Source: Culturomica massiliensis (GTDB lineage: Bacteria > Bacteroidota > Bacteroidia > Bacteroidales > Marinifilaceae). From it: 64,000 nt of DNA. Under the pieces are notes generated by a model. The model worked only from the letters and a program-made list of their open reading frames with translations, was not told the DNA's origin and ran no database searches. Below, piece by piece: positions 16,861 to 25,261 of the stretch. The stretch's first letter is position 1, and each line of letters opens with the position of its first letter. Position numbers and translations under genes: made by a program. The stretch lies in contig NZ_LT594621.1 of the NCBI RefSeq assembly GCF_900091655.1, positions 310,001 through 374,000 of the forward strand, written 5' to 3'.

Positions 16861-19224
16861 TTAAAAATTATACATTATTTTGCCGGATATCCAGCGGCTT
16901 TTTTGTCGGATAGGGAGCATCGCTCCTCCGTATTCGTATTTATGATTGAGAAAATTGTTGATGTTGATACTTCCTTCCAGATTTTTGTATTTGTAGCGGG
17001 CCGTAGCGGAAAAAACGGCGTAGCCGGACAGGTGGAGTGTATGGTTGACTGCTTTTTCGTTGATCCCGTTCTCCAGAACGCTGACCTGGGTATAACAACC
17101 GTTGCTGTAATGAAAATTCAGATAGGTAGAAAAGGTTTGCTTTTGTTCTTTTATCCAAAAATATCCGGCTACGGCATTGGCAGAAAAGTCGGGTACATTA
17201 TTCACATAACCGTCTGTGACGAAAAAATAGGCATACTTCAATACTTTCTGGTAACAGAAATGGGCATTAGCATCTATTCTTCCGGTTTTATAACGGGTGA
17301 CGATTTCGATACCTCCCATATCCAGTGAGCCGGCGTTTTCGTAAACACGGGTTTCGGGCTGCGTAAACAGAAAATGAGAGGCCCGGTTGTAGAAAAAATT
17401 ACATTCTATATCGGCGTGAAACGGTTGGTGACGATAAGCAAAGGTCAGTTGATAAGAACTCAGATATTCGGCTTTCAGATTTTCACCTCCCGAGTAGGTA
17501 TCCATGTCGTTATTTCTGTAATAGTAGGGTGCGTCGACAAATGATCTGGAATAACTGCATTTCAGGTTCAGATTATTTCTTATGTAAATAAGGGATAAGC
17601 GTGGAGAAAGCGCTTGCAGGATTTTTCCGTTTTTCCGCTTTTTATAGTCGTACCGGACACCGGCGTTTACAATCCAGTTTTTATTCAGATTGTGTTTGAG
17701 CTGGAGAAACATATTTATATTCATTTCGTTTCCGATATAAAGTCGTTTGTTTGTCCAGATCCGGAAAATTTCGTTGAAATTCATCCCTTCCAGATACTCG
17801 GAGTCGTATAGGGTATACCGATTCCATTCTGCACCTCCGAGCAGGTTCCCTTTTCCATATTTACTCCAGTCGTAGTTGTAATTTACCCGGCTGTTAAAAC
17901 CGATGTTAAAGTCCTGCCAACGGATATATTGAAATGGTCCGTGTTCCGGAAAAATAGTATCGGTACCGTGTTCCGGGAAAATGGGATAGTCGTGTAGAGT
18001 GTCTCCGACGGTTTCGTATCTGACATTTTTATTCCAGTCTGTATAGAAAGAGGTGCTGAAGGTCAGATTTTGCCATGTCCGTTTGTAAACGGCCTGTTCT
18101 CTGGCCGATAACCTTGAATAGCCGGGACCGGAGCCGTCGAATGTGCGGAATTTGTCGTATGAATAGGGAGATGCAAACAGCCACATGCTGTAAGGTTGTC
18201 TTTTCTTGGCATAGCTCATGCTGAAACTCAACAAAAAATTTCCCCGTTGTAACTTAAAGCCTCCATCCATAGCCGGAAAGTTGGAGTAGCAGTCCAGCCG
18301 GATGCTCCCGTCTTTTGGATAGAGGGCATATTGTTTTTTAGCGGGAATAAAGACGGGTTCTCCTGTTGCCCGGTACAAAGAAAACCAGGTTATAAAATCC
18401 ATCTGCATATCGTGCCGCCCTAACAGCAGATCGGCAGTCAACCGGCCGTAACTTCCGGCTCCGACGGATATGGAACCGTTGCGGATGTCCATACCGTTTT
18501 TGGTGACGATATTGATGACTGCTGTCAGAGCCACACTCCCGTAAAGAGAGGAAGCCGGTCCGCGGAGTACTTCGATTTGCTTGATTTTTGCCATACTGAT
18601 GCTGTAATCCGGTGAAATGGCATTTGTGATGTAGCTGTTTAACCGTTGTCCGTCCTGCATGATGAGTATATTTTCTTGTCCCGAAGAATAGACTCCCCGC
18701 ATAGCGATGTTCATCTCTTCGTTGGAAGCCAATCCGGATATTCCGGGTACGTAGGCAATCAGTACGTCTTGCAGGCATTCGGCACCGATTGCTTTTATCA
18801 TATCTTCCGTGATCAGAATGACGGGAACAGGCGCTTCTTCCGGAGTTTCTACCTGCTGTGATGCTGTAACCAGGGTCATTTTGGTTTCCCTGTGTTTTTT
18901 GATCATATCTGCAAAACGCTCCGGATCCTGTAAAGAAATGTAATAATAGGGTTCATCTTTCAATAATAGCGTCACATAGCGGTCGGCTTCCTGAAACCGG
19001 TCCAAAGCCAATAAGCACAATGCAGTCAGACGGTAGGCTCCTGTATGCATGGCATCTTTATAAGCCGGTAGGTTTTCTTCCAGCAGGCGAAGGGCTTCCT
19101 CTATTTTTCCGGTTTTGTAGCACATTTCAGCTTTCGAAAACGAGTCCCGGGCACTGTCTGTACTTTGTGCCGCTAATTGCAGAGAGAGCAAGACCGACAG
19201 AATATAGAGCAATGTCTGTTTCAT
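16861..19224 (-). CDS. TonB-dependent outer-membrane receptor with TPR-like N-terminal domain
   Basis: A signal peptide (MKQTLLYILSVLLSLQLAAQ) is followed by a helical, TPR-like segment at residues ~25-110 (AEMCYKTGKIEEALRLLEEN). The plug domain then follows (VPVILITEDMIKAIG, MRGVYSSGQENILIMQDGQ, EVLRGPASSLYGSVALTAVINIVTK), then a beta-barrel ending in a typical aromatic last strand (KSRWISGKIMYNF). The TPR-like insert replaces the carboxypeptidase-like domain common in Bacteroidetes receptors. The start overlaps the stop of the upstream kinase gene by 4 bases (ATGA) and the NRPS-like gene begins 11 bases later. It may take up the NRPS-like product or a precursor, or serve as the sensing entry of the pathway; this is inferred from position only. 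Confidence 0.85.
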   Translation of the reverse strand: MKQTLLYILSVLLSLQLAAQSTDSARDSFSKAEMCYKTGKIEEALRLLEENLPAYKDAMHTGAYRLTALCLLALDRFQEADRYVTLLLKDEPYYYISLQDPERFADMIKKHRETKMTLVTASQQVETPEEAPVPVILITEDMIKAIGAECLQDVLIAYVPGISGLASNEEMNIAMRGVYSSGQENILIMQDGQRLNSYITNAISPDYSISMAKIKQIEVLRGPASSLYGSVALTAVINIVTKNGMDIRNGSISVGAGSYGRLTADLLLGRHDMQMDFITWFSLYRATGEPVFIPAKKQYALYPKDGSIRLDCYSNFPAMDGGFKLQRGNFLLSFSMSYAKKRQPYSMWLFASPYSYDKFRTFDGSGPGYSRLSAREQAVYKRTWQNLTFSTSFYTDWNKNVRYETVGDTLHDYPIFPEHGTDTIFPEHGPFQYIRWQDFNIGFNSRVNYNYDWSKYGKGNLLGGAEWNRYTLYDSEYLEGMNFNEIFRIWTNKRLYIGNEMNINMFLQLKHNLNKNWIVNAGVRYDYKKRKNGKILQALSPRLSLIYIRNNLNLKCSYSRSFVDAPYYYRNNDMDTYSGGENLKAEYLSSYQLTFAYRHQPFHADIECNFFYNRASHFLFTQPETRVYENAGSLDMGGIEIVTRYKTGRIDANAHFCYQKVLKYAYFFVTDGYVNNVPDFSANAVAGYFWIKEQKQTFSTYLNFHYSNGCYTQVSVLENGINEKAVNHTLHLSGYAVFSATARYKYKNLEGSININNFLNHKYEYGGAMLPIRQKSRWISGKIMYNF

Positions 19225-20057
19225 ATAATGGGTATAATGAATTGGAAACAGGTGTATTCATTCGGTATCGAATCGAATTGTATTTTTCCGTGGTGTTTGT
19301 TTTCGATAATATCACGTACGATAGCCATACCAAGTCCTGTGCCTTGACCGGCCGGTTTGGTTGTAAAGAACGAATCGAAAATACGTTGTTTTACGTCTTC
19401 GTTCATGCCTTCGCCGTTGTCCCGGATGGACAGGATAAATCGGTCGCCTTGCTTTTCCAGGGTGACATTGATTTCGGGCGAATATGCCTCCGGAGAATTT
19501 TGCTGTCTTTTCCATACGGCATAACAGGCATTGTTCATGACGTTCAGTATGGCACGGCTGAAATCCTGTGGGATCAACTTAACGGGAGGAATATCTTCGG
19601 CGTAGTTTTCACGGATGGCTATGTTGAAATTTTTGTAATTAGCCCGCATTGCGTGATAGGCAAGCCAAACGTATTCTTTCGTCAGTTGTTGTACCCGAGA
19701 GAGAATGAATTCACCTTCTTTCCCTCTGGAATAGAGTAAAATACCGCGGATGATGCCGGTTGCACGATTGCCGTGCTCCATGATTTTTTTCATGTTTTCT
19801 TGCAGACCGGTCAGGATATCTTTTATATCTTGACGGTCGTCTGCCGGTATGTGCCTGCTGTTTTCGTCGATGATGCCGCTTAAATCGGATAGCTGTTGAC
19901 CGGATATTTTACTGAAATTAATGACAAAATTCAACGGATTTTGTATTTCATGAGCGATGCCGGCACTTAACATTCCTAATGAGGCCAATTTTTCCTGTTC
20001 CTTGATTTGGCCTTCCAGTTCCCGGATCCTTTTTTCTTTTGAATTATTTATTTCCAT
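19221..20057 (-). CDS. Soluble sensor histidine kinase without an input domain
   Basis: This short cytosolic kinase (278 residues) starts with a brief coiled coil and goes straight into a DHp helix, EKLASLGMLSAGIAHEIQNPLNFV, with phospho-acceptor His36. The HATPase domain has an N box (ILNVMNNACYAVW), G1 (IRDNGEGM), F box (IFDSFFTTK) and G2 (GQGTGLGMAIV). No membrane helix or PAS domain is present, so its input must come from a partner, most simply the propeller protein encoded 25 bases upstream, which lacks the phospho-His. The likely acceptor is the REC domain of the first gene of the operon. The gene overlaps the receptor gene by ATGA. Confidence 0.88.
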   Translation of the reverse strand: MEINNSKEKRIRELEGQIKEQEKLASLGMLSAGIAHEIQNPLNFVINFSKISGQQLSDLSGIIDENSRHIPADDRQDIKDILTGLQENMKKIMEHGNRATGIIRGILLYSRGKEGEFILSRVQQLTKEYVWLAYHAMRANYKNFNIAIRENYAEDIPPVKLIPQDFSRAILNVMNNACYAVWKRQQNSPEAYSPEINVTLEKQGDRFILSIRDNGEGMNEDVKQRIFDSFFTTKPAGQGTGLGMAIVRDIIENKHHGKIQFDSIPNEYTCFQFIIPII

Positions 20058-20082
20058 ATTTTTTTGTTTTTATCCTGATTTC

Positions 20083-22905
20083 TTATTGTTCTTTTCGAAG
20101 AGGCAGTGTGATTGTGAATTCGGTGTATTCGTTTTTTTCCGAACGTACCGATATTTGTCCGCGGTGGTTTAGTATGATTTCTTTGCTGAGATATAGTCCG
20201 GTCCCTGCTGCTTCTCCGGTTGTTTTTGTCGTAAAGAAAGGATCGAAAATTTTGTCCAGAATGCTTGGTTCGATGCCGATACCGGTGTCATATATTCGGG
20301 TGACGGCCTGTCCGTTTTCGCTTTTCAATTCCAGGCGGATTTCCGGAGAATACTCTTTTTTATTGTATTTTTTTATGATGGCATACATACCGTTGTTCAA
20401 TAGGCTCATCAGCGTTTTACTCAGTAGTTCGGCATTTCCGTCGATGAATAGCGGTTCTCCGGGTAAGCGGATATCGATTGAAATAGGTATCCGTTCGGTT
20501 TCTTTTTCATAATATTTACCTAGTAATTCTATATTTTTCCGGTATAAGGCAACCAAATCCATTTTTTCCATCTGTTTGTTGCGATCTTTCAGAATCTCTT
20601 CCATCGCTTTCAGGATACGGGTGGTGTTGCTTCCGTGCTCTTCTATTTTTCCCAGGTTTTTTTCCATCATGTTCAGGATATCCAGAGAATCTGCGTAAAT
20701 ATCTTCTTTCAGGTATTCTCCCATATCTTCCAGATTTTTATAGAGGTCCTGCAATAAGCCGGCTGTCAGGTGGGAAAAGTTATTGATATAATTCAGCGGA
20801 TTCAGGATACGGTCTATCAATCCTTTCGTCAGCTTTCCGACCGTTGCCATTTTTTCCTGGCGTACCAGTCCTTCCTGAGCTTTTCCCAGTTCTGTCAGTG
20901 TTTCTTCCAGTTTCATGGATTTCTCTTCTATTTCGTCTTTTTGTTTCATCAATAGAAGGGTACGTTGATTGACGATATTTTCCAATTTCTCTTTTTCTTT
21001 CAATAATTTATGCATCCTCCATTTGAATACTAGAAATAACAGGCCGGCCAAAGCCAACAGGTAGAAAAGCAGACTGTACCATTTCAGATAAAGCGGGGGG
21101 AGTAAAGTAAACCGGAATTCTTTTGTTTCACTTTCGTTGCCGTACATATCCCGGGTTTGTACCCGGAATGTGTAAGTGCCTGGCGATAGGTTCGTGTATT
21201 CTTTTGCGGTCAAACTGTTCCATAAACTCCATTCGGTGTCATATCCGTTCAATTGGTATCTGTATTGGTTGGGTTCGCCCAGACCGGCGGCATGGGTTGC
21301 AAATGAGAAGCGGATGTTGTGGAAACGGTTTTCAAAGCGGGGAATTTCTTCGGACATACGGTTGTTTTTTTGAACATATTCCTGAAAGAATCCTCCTCTG
21401 TATACCGAGTCTTGATTCAGACGAATTTCGCGGATAAATACAGACGGTTTTTCCAAAGCGTGGGATTTGATTTCGTGTAAATCGATACGGATCAATCCGA
21501 AATCACCCCCCAGCCATGCCGCCCGTTCGTCTTCGGTATAAATAACCCGGATAACATGATTTTGAAGGGCTTTTAAATAGCGGTTTAACCGGTTGTTTCC
21601 TATTGAAGCTGAATCTACCTGTAGTTTTTTACCTCTTATATCTGTTCGCCAGTGGCGGCCGCTTCGGTCTGTATAGGCCGTCATTATCTCATCGGCTTTA
21701 CGTGGCAGACGGACGAAGGAAGACGTTTTGTTGCTATGCACATAGATTTCACCGTAGATTGTTTTTGCCAGTATTGAACCGTCGTTTTGTACTTTCAGAC
21801 GAATGGCTTTTTCCACTTGGGAAATTTTTTTTGCGGGGTGGTTTATTGAATTTTGCCAGTAGATTCCATCGATACTGCCTATCAGGAATTGCGTGTTTCC
21901 GGTAAATGCAAGTGAGAAAGCACTGGCTTGGGATGTTTTGTGGATTTTATTCGGATCACGGATGAGAAATACGCCGTCACTGGTAGCTGCATACAATTTT
22001 TCTTGTGGTGATATGCAAAGCTCCCAGCAGGCTTGAGTAATCCCTTTTACAGGACTGAATGTATTGTTTTCCAGGAAATAAAGTCCTTGTAGGGTTCCGG
22101 CGTATAGTGTGCCTTTATACCTGACGAGGGATATGACTTCTCCCTTTAGGCCTTCATGGGGGGTGTAATGACTGAAAACAGAGGGGAGAGACACTCGGAA
22201 TACTCCGTTATCGGTGACTCCCCAAAGGTTACCCTGCATATCGGTGGCTATGCGGGAAACGGTATTGCTGCATAAACCGTTTTTTTCGTTTAACGAAAAA
22301 AGGGGTTGACCCGTCAGGTCGGTGACAACCAGACCATGATTTACAGTGGCTTGTACCTGCCATTTGTTGGGCAGGGAAAGAATTTGGTTTATTTCAGGAT
22401 TTTTCGGGACGTTTTTATTCGATTTTTCGGAGGGGTGACAGATTAAAGGAAGCAGAGAGTCTGCTTGAACGGTATAGATTTGTCCCGATGTCATTTTCAA
22501 ATAGATATGTCCTTCGGTTTCTGTGATATTTTCCAATTCCCCGATAAACGGTTCGTCAAGATCGGAGGCGATGACTTTGAATACGGGACATCCGCGTTTA
22601 TCGTAGTTGATTCGTCCGAATACGTTGTATCCCCCCGCCCATATCGTGCCCTGACTGCTGCGGTACAGATGGGTGACCCGTGAAAATCCGGGCATATAAA
22701 GAATGTTCCAGCGGCAGTAATCGTAATGAAGTATCCCTTCGAAGTTTGCGATATACACATTTCCGCAACTGTCGCAAAGGACATCGAAGTTTTGATTGTT
22801 GGCCCGGTAGACCGAGGACGGATAGTTCGTGAAGAACGGAACGCCTTCATAGGCACGGGCATGGATGGTATGGAACAATATCAGCAGTAAGATTGTCTTT
22901 TTCAT
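20083..22905 (-). CDS. Two-component-propeller histidine-kinase-like protein with Asp at the phospho-His position
   Basis: The order is: signal peptide, a periplasmic beta-propeller of Reg_prop-type repeats (residues ~20-500; SDGVFLIRD and LWGVTDNGVFRV are examples), a Y_Y_Y domain (NQYRYQLNGYDTEWSLW, LSPGTYTFRVQTRDMYG), a membrane helix (LLFYLLALAGLLFLVFKW), a coiled coil, a DHp-like helix pair and a HATPase domain. In the DHp helix the sequence reads KGLIDRILNPLNYINNF: Asp698 occupies the place where His sits in GIAHEIQNPLNFV of the neighbouring kinase. The ATPase motifs are intact (LLNNGMYAI, DTGIGI, GTGLYLS). It is probably an ATP-binding receptor that signals by conformation or by heterodimer formation, not by autophosphorylation on this residue. 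Its start overlaps the WD40 gene stop by 4 bases. Confidence 0.88.
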   Translation of the reverse strand: MKKTILLLILFHTIHARAYEGVPFFTNYPSSVYRANNQNFDVLCDSCGNVYIANFEGILHYDYCRWNILYMPGFSRVTHLYRSSQGTIWAGGYNVFGRINYDKRGCPVFKVIASDLDEPFIGELENITETEGHIYLKMTSGQIYTVQADSLLPLICHPSEKSNKNVPKNPEINQILSLPNKWQVQATVNHGLVVTDLTGQPLFSLNEKNGLCSNTVSRIATDMQGNLWGVTDNGVFRVSLPSVFSHYTPHEGLKGEVISLVRYKGTLYAGTLQGLYFLENNTFSPVKGITQACWELCISPQEKLYAATSDGVFLIRDPNKIHKTSQASAFSLAFTGNTQFLIGSIDGIYWQNSINHPAKKISQVEKAIRLKVQNDGSILAKTIYGEIYVHSNKTSSFVRLPRKADEIMTAYTDRSGRHWRTDIRGKKLQVDSASIGNNRLNRYLKALQNHVIRVIYTEDERAAWLGGDFGLIRIDLHEIKSHALEKPSVFIREIRLNQDSVYRGGFFQEYVQKNNRMSEEIPRFENRFHNIRFSFATHAAGLGEPNQYRYQLNGYDTEWSLWNSLTAKEYTNLSPGTYTFRVQTRDMYGNESETKEFRFTLLPPLYLKWYSLLFYLLALAGLLFLVFKWRMHKLLKEKEKLENIVNQRTLLLMKQKDEIEEKSMKLEETLTELGKAQEGLVRQEKMATVGKLTKGLIDRILNPLNYINNFSHLTAGLLQDLYKNLEDMGEYLKEDIYADSLDILNMMEKNLGKIEEHGSNTTRILKAMEEILKDRNKQMEKMDLVALYRKNIELLGKYYEKETERIPISIDIRLPGEPLFIDGNAELLSKTLMSLLNNGMYAIIKKYNKKEYSPEIRLELKSENGQAVTRIYDTGIGIEPSILDKIFDPFFTTKTTGEAAGTGLYLSKEIILNHRGQISVRSEKNEYTEFTITLPLRKEQ

Positions 22906-24521
22906 GGGAAGGATGTCTTTAGGCTGTAAGATTCAAATGGTATCTGATTACCGATGTAATAGTCCCACTCTTCGCGGGTAAAATCCCTTTGTAGTTCTTG
23001 TCTGATAGCAGCAGCCATGTGATCGGGGGAAATGGGGATTTTTTGCAGTATGCCTTTTTCGTCTCCCATGAAAATGTATTTCCCGTCCGGGCATAAATAA
23101 AGGGAACAGATCCAGTTCGGATTGGTTTGGATGACGGCAGATTCGATTTTTTCATTCTGAAGATTCCACAAGCGTAGTGTGTTGTCATAACTGCCTGAGA
23201 AGAGTTTGTCTTCTTGCCGGCAAATAGCGGTGACGGTGGCTTGGTGGCCGATAAGTTTCCGGATGATAGCTCCTTCTTTGTCACAGAGGAGAATAATACC
23301 GTTCCGGCAACCGGCAACGAATGCTCCGCCGGGTAGGGGACAGAAGGCGGTAACGGTATATCCTTCCAAGCGGAATGAAGTATATTTTATAAAGTTTCCG
23401 TCCGGTGAGCATATCGCAATCTTTCCGTCGTTTAAGAAAACATAAAGGCGGTTTCCGGATTTTCCGGCATAAGAAATGGAACAATCCGGAGTATAACATG
23501 TTTGTATATTCTGGTTTGTGCAATTGAAAGAATACAGCTTGTCGGCTGCAACGATTATGAATTGTCCGGAATCCGGGTAAATTAATTTCTTATATTGCCC
23601 CACAGGTAAAGGATATACCTTGGGAGGGGTTGTAACCGAGACGATATACCCGTTAAATGACAGGGCATAGACCGATAAAGAGGGGTGTATTTGTGCTGAA
23701 CGGAAATCGTAATTTGGGTCGGCAATCAGGAATTTTACGGAGGATATCCGGTTGCTGTTATAGTCCCAATGTGCGATTTCTCCATATTTGCTGAGGGTGA
23801 GGATACCCTTCAAAGAGTCGTTCCCCGATTCAGCATCTCTTGGCGGCTGACCTATCGGGAGTATTTCTGTAATGGCTTCCTTATGCTCGGCCCACAAAAG
23901 GTTTTGTTTACAGGATCGGGATAAAGCGTTGAAAATAGCCGGTTGGTAAATATCTCCGTCATATTTTCGTGTAAATTTCCAGGCGGCATAGGCCAGTAAT
24001 GCAGCCAGTTCCTTATTGCCGGATAGGTATTGTGTACCGGACAGCGATCCCAAAGAACGTCCCAAAGCCAGAAAAGCCAGGGTGTCGGCAATTTTTTTGG
24101 AGTGTTCAGCCTGTTGTTGTTTCTCTATTGCTAATTTTTTCTGTTTGTCTGCTAACCGGTAAGCTTTTTCTGTTTCTATTTGGGCCGTCAGTGCTTTTTC
24201 GCGTTCCGTTTCCGCTTGAAGCTGCATTCGGTTGGCTTTATGGGTTTGTATGACGGCTTCTTGCCTTCTCTTTTCAGAAATCTCCTTTTGTTGATAGGCT
24301 ATTTCTTCCATTTGTTTACTGACACGCTGTATCAGTTGGGATTGTTTTTCTTTGTTCCGCAGTTCCTCCAATTCATGGATGAACCGTTTTATATCCCGTT
24401 CCGATTGCCGGTATGTCTGGAATAAGACGAAACAGGCTACCAGGAGTATACAAAACGAAACCGAAATCCAACGGAATTTATTTACACTTGATTTTGTCAT
24501 AATTGAATGTCGGTTATGCAT
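22902..24521 (-). CDS. Membrane-anchored coiled-coil WD40 protein
   Basis: One membrane helix (residues ~19-39, WISVSFCILLVACFVLFQTY) is followed by a long charged coiled coil (~42-165), a short helical linker, and a C-terminal WD40/beta-propeller region (~205-500) with at least one textbook repeat (GHQATVTAICRQEDKLFSG, then SYDNTLRLWNL). The tail (FTREEWDYYIGNQIPFESY) matches the conserved end of WD40 proteins found in bacterial STAND and peptidase signalling proteins. Here the propeller stands alone, without an NTPase or protease. The Met at 24521 overlaps the RsbW-like stop by 8 bases; Met at 24500 is an alternative start. It is likely a scaffold at the inner membrane for the switch proteins. 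Confidence 0.78.
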   Translation of the reverse strand: MHNRHSIMTKSSVNKFRWISVSFCILLVACFVLFQTYRQSERDIKRFIHELEELRNKEKQSQLIQRVSKQMEEIAYQQKEISEKRRQEAVIQTHKANRMQLQAETEREKALTAQIETEKAYRLADKQKKLAIEKQQQAEHSKKIADTLAFLALGRSLGSLSGTQYLSGNKELAALLAYAAWKFTRKYDGDIYQPAIFNALSRSCKQNLLWAEHKEAITEILPIGQPPRDAESGNDSLKGILTLSKYGEIAHWDYNSNRISSVKFLIADPNYDFRSAQIHPSLSVYALSFNGYIVSVTTPPKVYPLPVGQYKKLIYPDSGQFIIVAADKLYSFNCTNQNIQTCYTPDCSISYAGKSGNRLYVFLNDGKIAICSPDGNFIKYTSFRLEGYTVTAFCPLPGGAFVAGCRNGIILLCDKEGAIIRKLIGHQATVTAICRQEDKLFSGSYDNTLRLWNLQNEKIESAVIQTNPNWICSLYLCPDGKYIFMGDEKGILQKIPISPDHMAAAIRQELQRDFTREEWDYYIGNQIPFESYSLKTSFP

Positions 24522-24918
24522 ATTTTTTGGTAATTCTCAACCGGTTTTCTCTGTCCTGATAGATGTAAGTTACATCATCCATCATTTCCCGCACCAGAAA
24601 AATACCTAAGCCTCCGATTTCCCGTTGTTCCGGAGGTAGGGAAATATCCGGTTCGGCTTTGTCCAGCGGATTGAAAGGGATGCCGCCGTCCCTGAATTCT
24701 ATGGAGATGGCTCCGTTGTCATCACAGAGATACAGGGATAGATAAGCTTCCGAATTCTGAGAATAGGCATACTTGATGATATTGGCGATAATTTCTTCAC
24801 TGACTAACCGGATTGTATAGGCCAGTGAAGGATGGGCCGCAACTTCACGGGTATGCATCAATGAGGTCAGAATTTCTTCGAGCCTTCCATGAATCGGGTG
24901 AAACTGAAGTTCGGTCAT
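24514..24918 (-). CDS. RsbW/SpoIIAB-like serine kinase (anti-sigma-factor type)
   Basis: This is a 134-residue stand-alone HATPase_c_2 domain. The N box is SEEIIANIIKYAY, G1 is EFRDGGIPFNPL and G2 is EIGGLGIFLVREMM, all intact, as in kinases that phosphorylate a STAS partner. In Gram-positive systems this protein also holds a sigma factor; no sigma factor gene is found in this operon, so its target is unknown. It sits 13 bases after the STAS gene, the standard partner-switch pairing. Confidence 0.88.
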   Translation of the reverse strand: MTELQFHPIHGRLEEILTSLMHTREVAAHPSLAYTIRLVSEEIIANIIKYAYSQNSEAYLSLYLCDDNGAISIEFRDGGIPFNPLDKAEPDISLPPEQREIGGLGIFLVREMMDDVTYIYQDRENRLRITKKYA

Positions 24919-24931
24919 CGTTCAGTTGATT

Positions 24932-25246
24932 TTAAAATTTCGATAATTCGTCAATACTTCCATAGAAATGGAAAAATTTGTCAAAACCGGTCATTCGCAT
25001 GACATCTTTTATTTCTTGGGACACTCCTGCGAGACAGATTTCCTGACCTTTGGCTTTTGCCATCTTATAAGCATAAAGCATAACACGTAGTCCGGCACTG
25101 GATACGTAGGTGCAATGGGATAAGTCCAAGGCGATGGAATGTCCTTTTTCTATCAATGCGACAATAGCTGTTTGTTCGTCATTACTGGTCATCGAGTCTA
25201 AGACCGGCCCGACTTGATGAATTTTTTGATTTTTCATGTTGTTCAT
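24932..25246 (-). CDS. STAS-domain anti-anti-sigma-type protein
   Basis: The 104-residue protein is a single STAS domain. The segment LDLSHCTYVSSAGLRVMLY holds the phosphorylatable serine (Ser50, just before AGL). When unphosphorylated, such proteins bind the RsbW-like kinase and free its client. Two Met codons (25246 and 25237) are possible starts. It is flanked by its predicted kinase (24514-24918) and phosphatase (25262-26431), so the cycle is complete within three adjacent genes. Confidence 0.88.
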   Translation of the reverse strand: MNNMKNQKIHQVGPVLDSMTSNDEQTAIVALIEKGHSIALDLSHCTYVSSAGLRVMLYAYKMAKAKGQEICLAGVSQEIKDVMRMTGFDKFFHFYGSIDELSKF

Positions 25247-25261
25247 ATTAAATTGATATTA

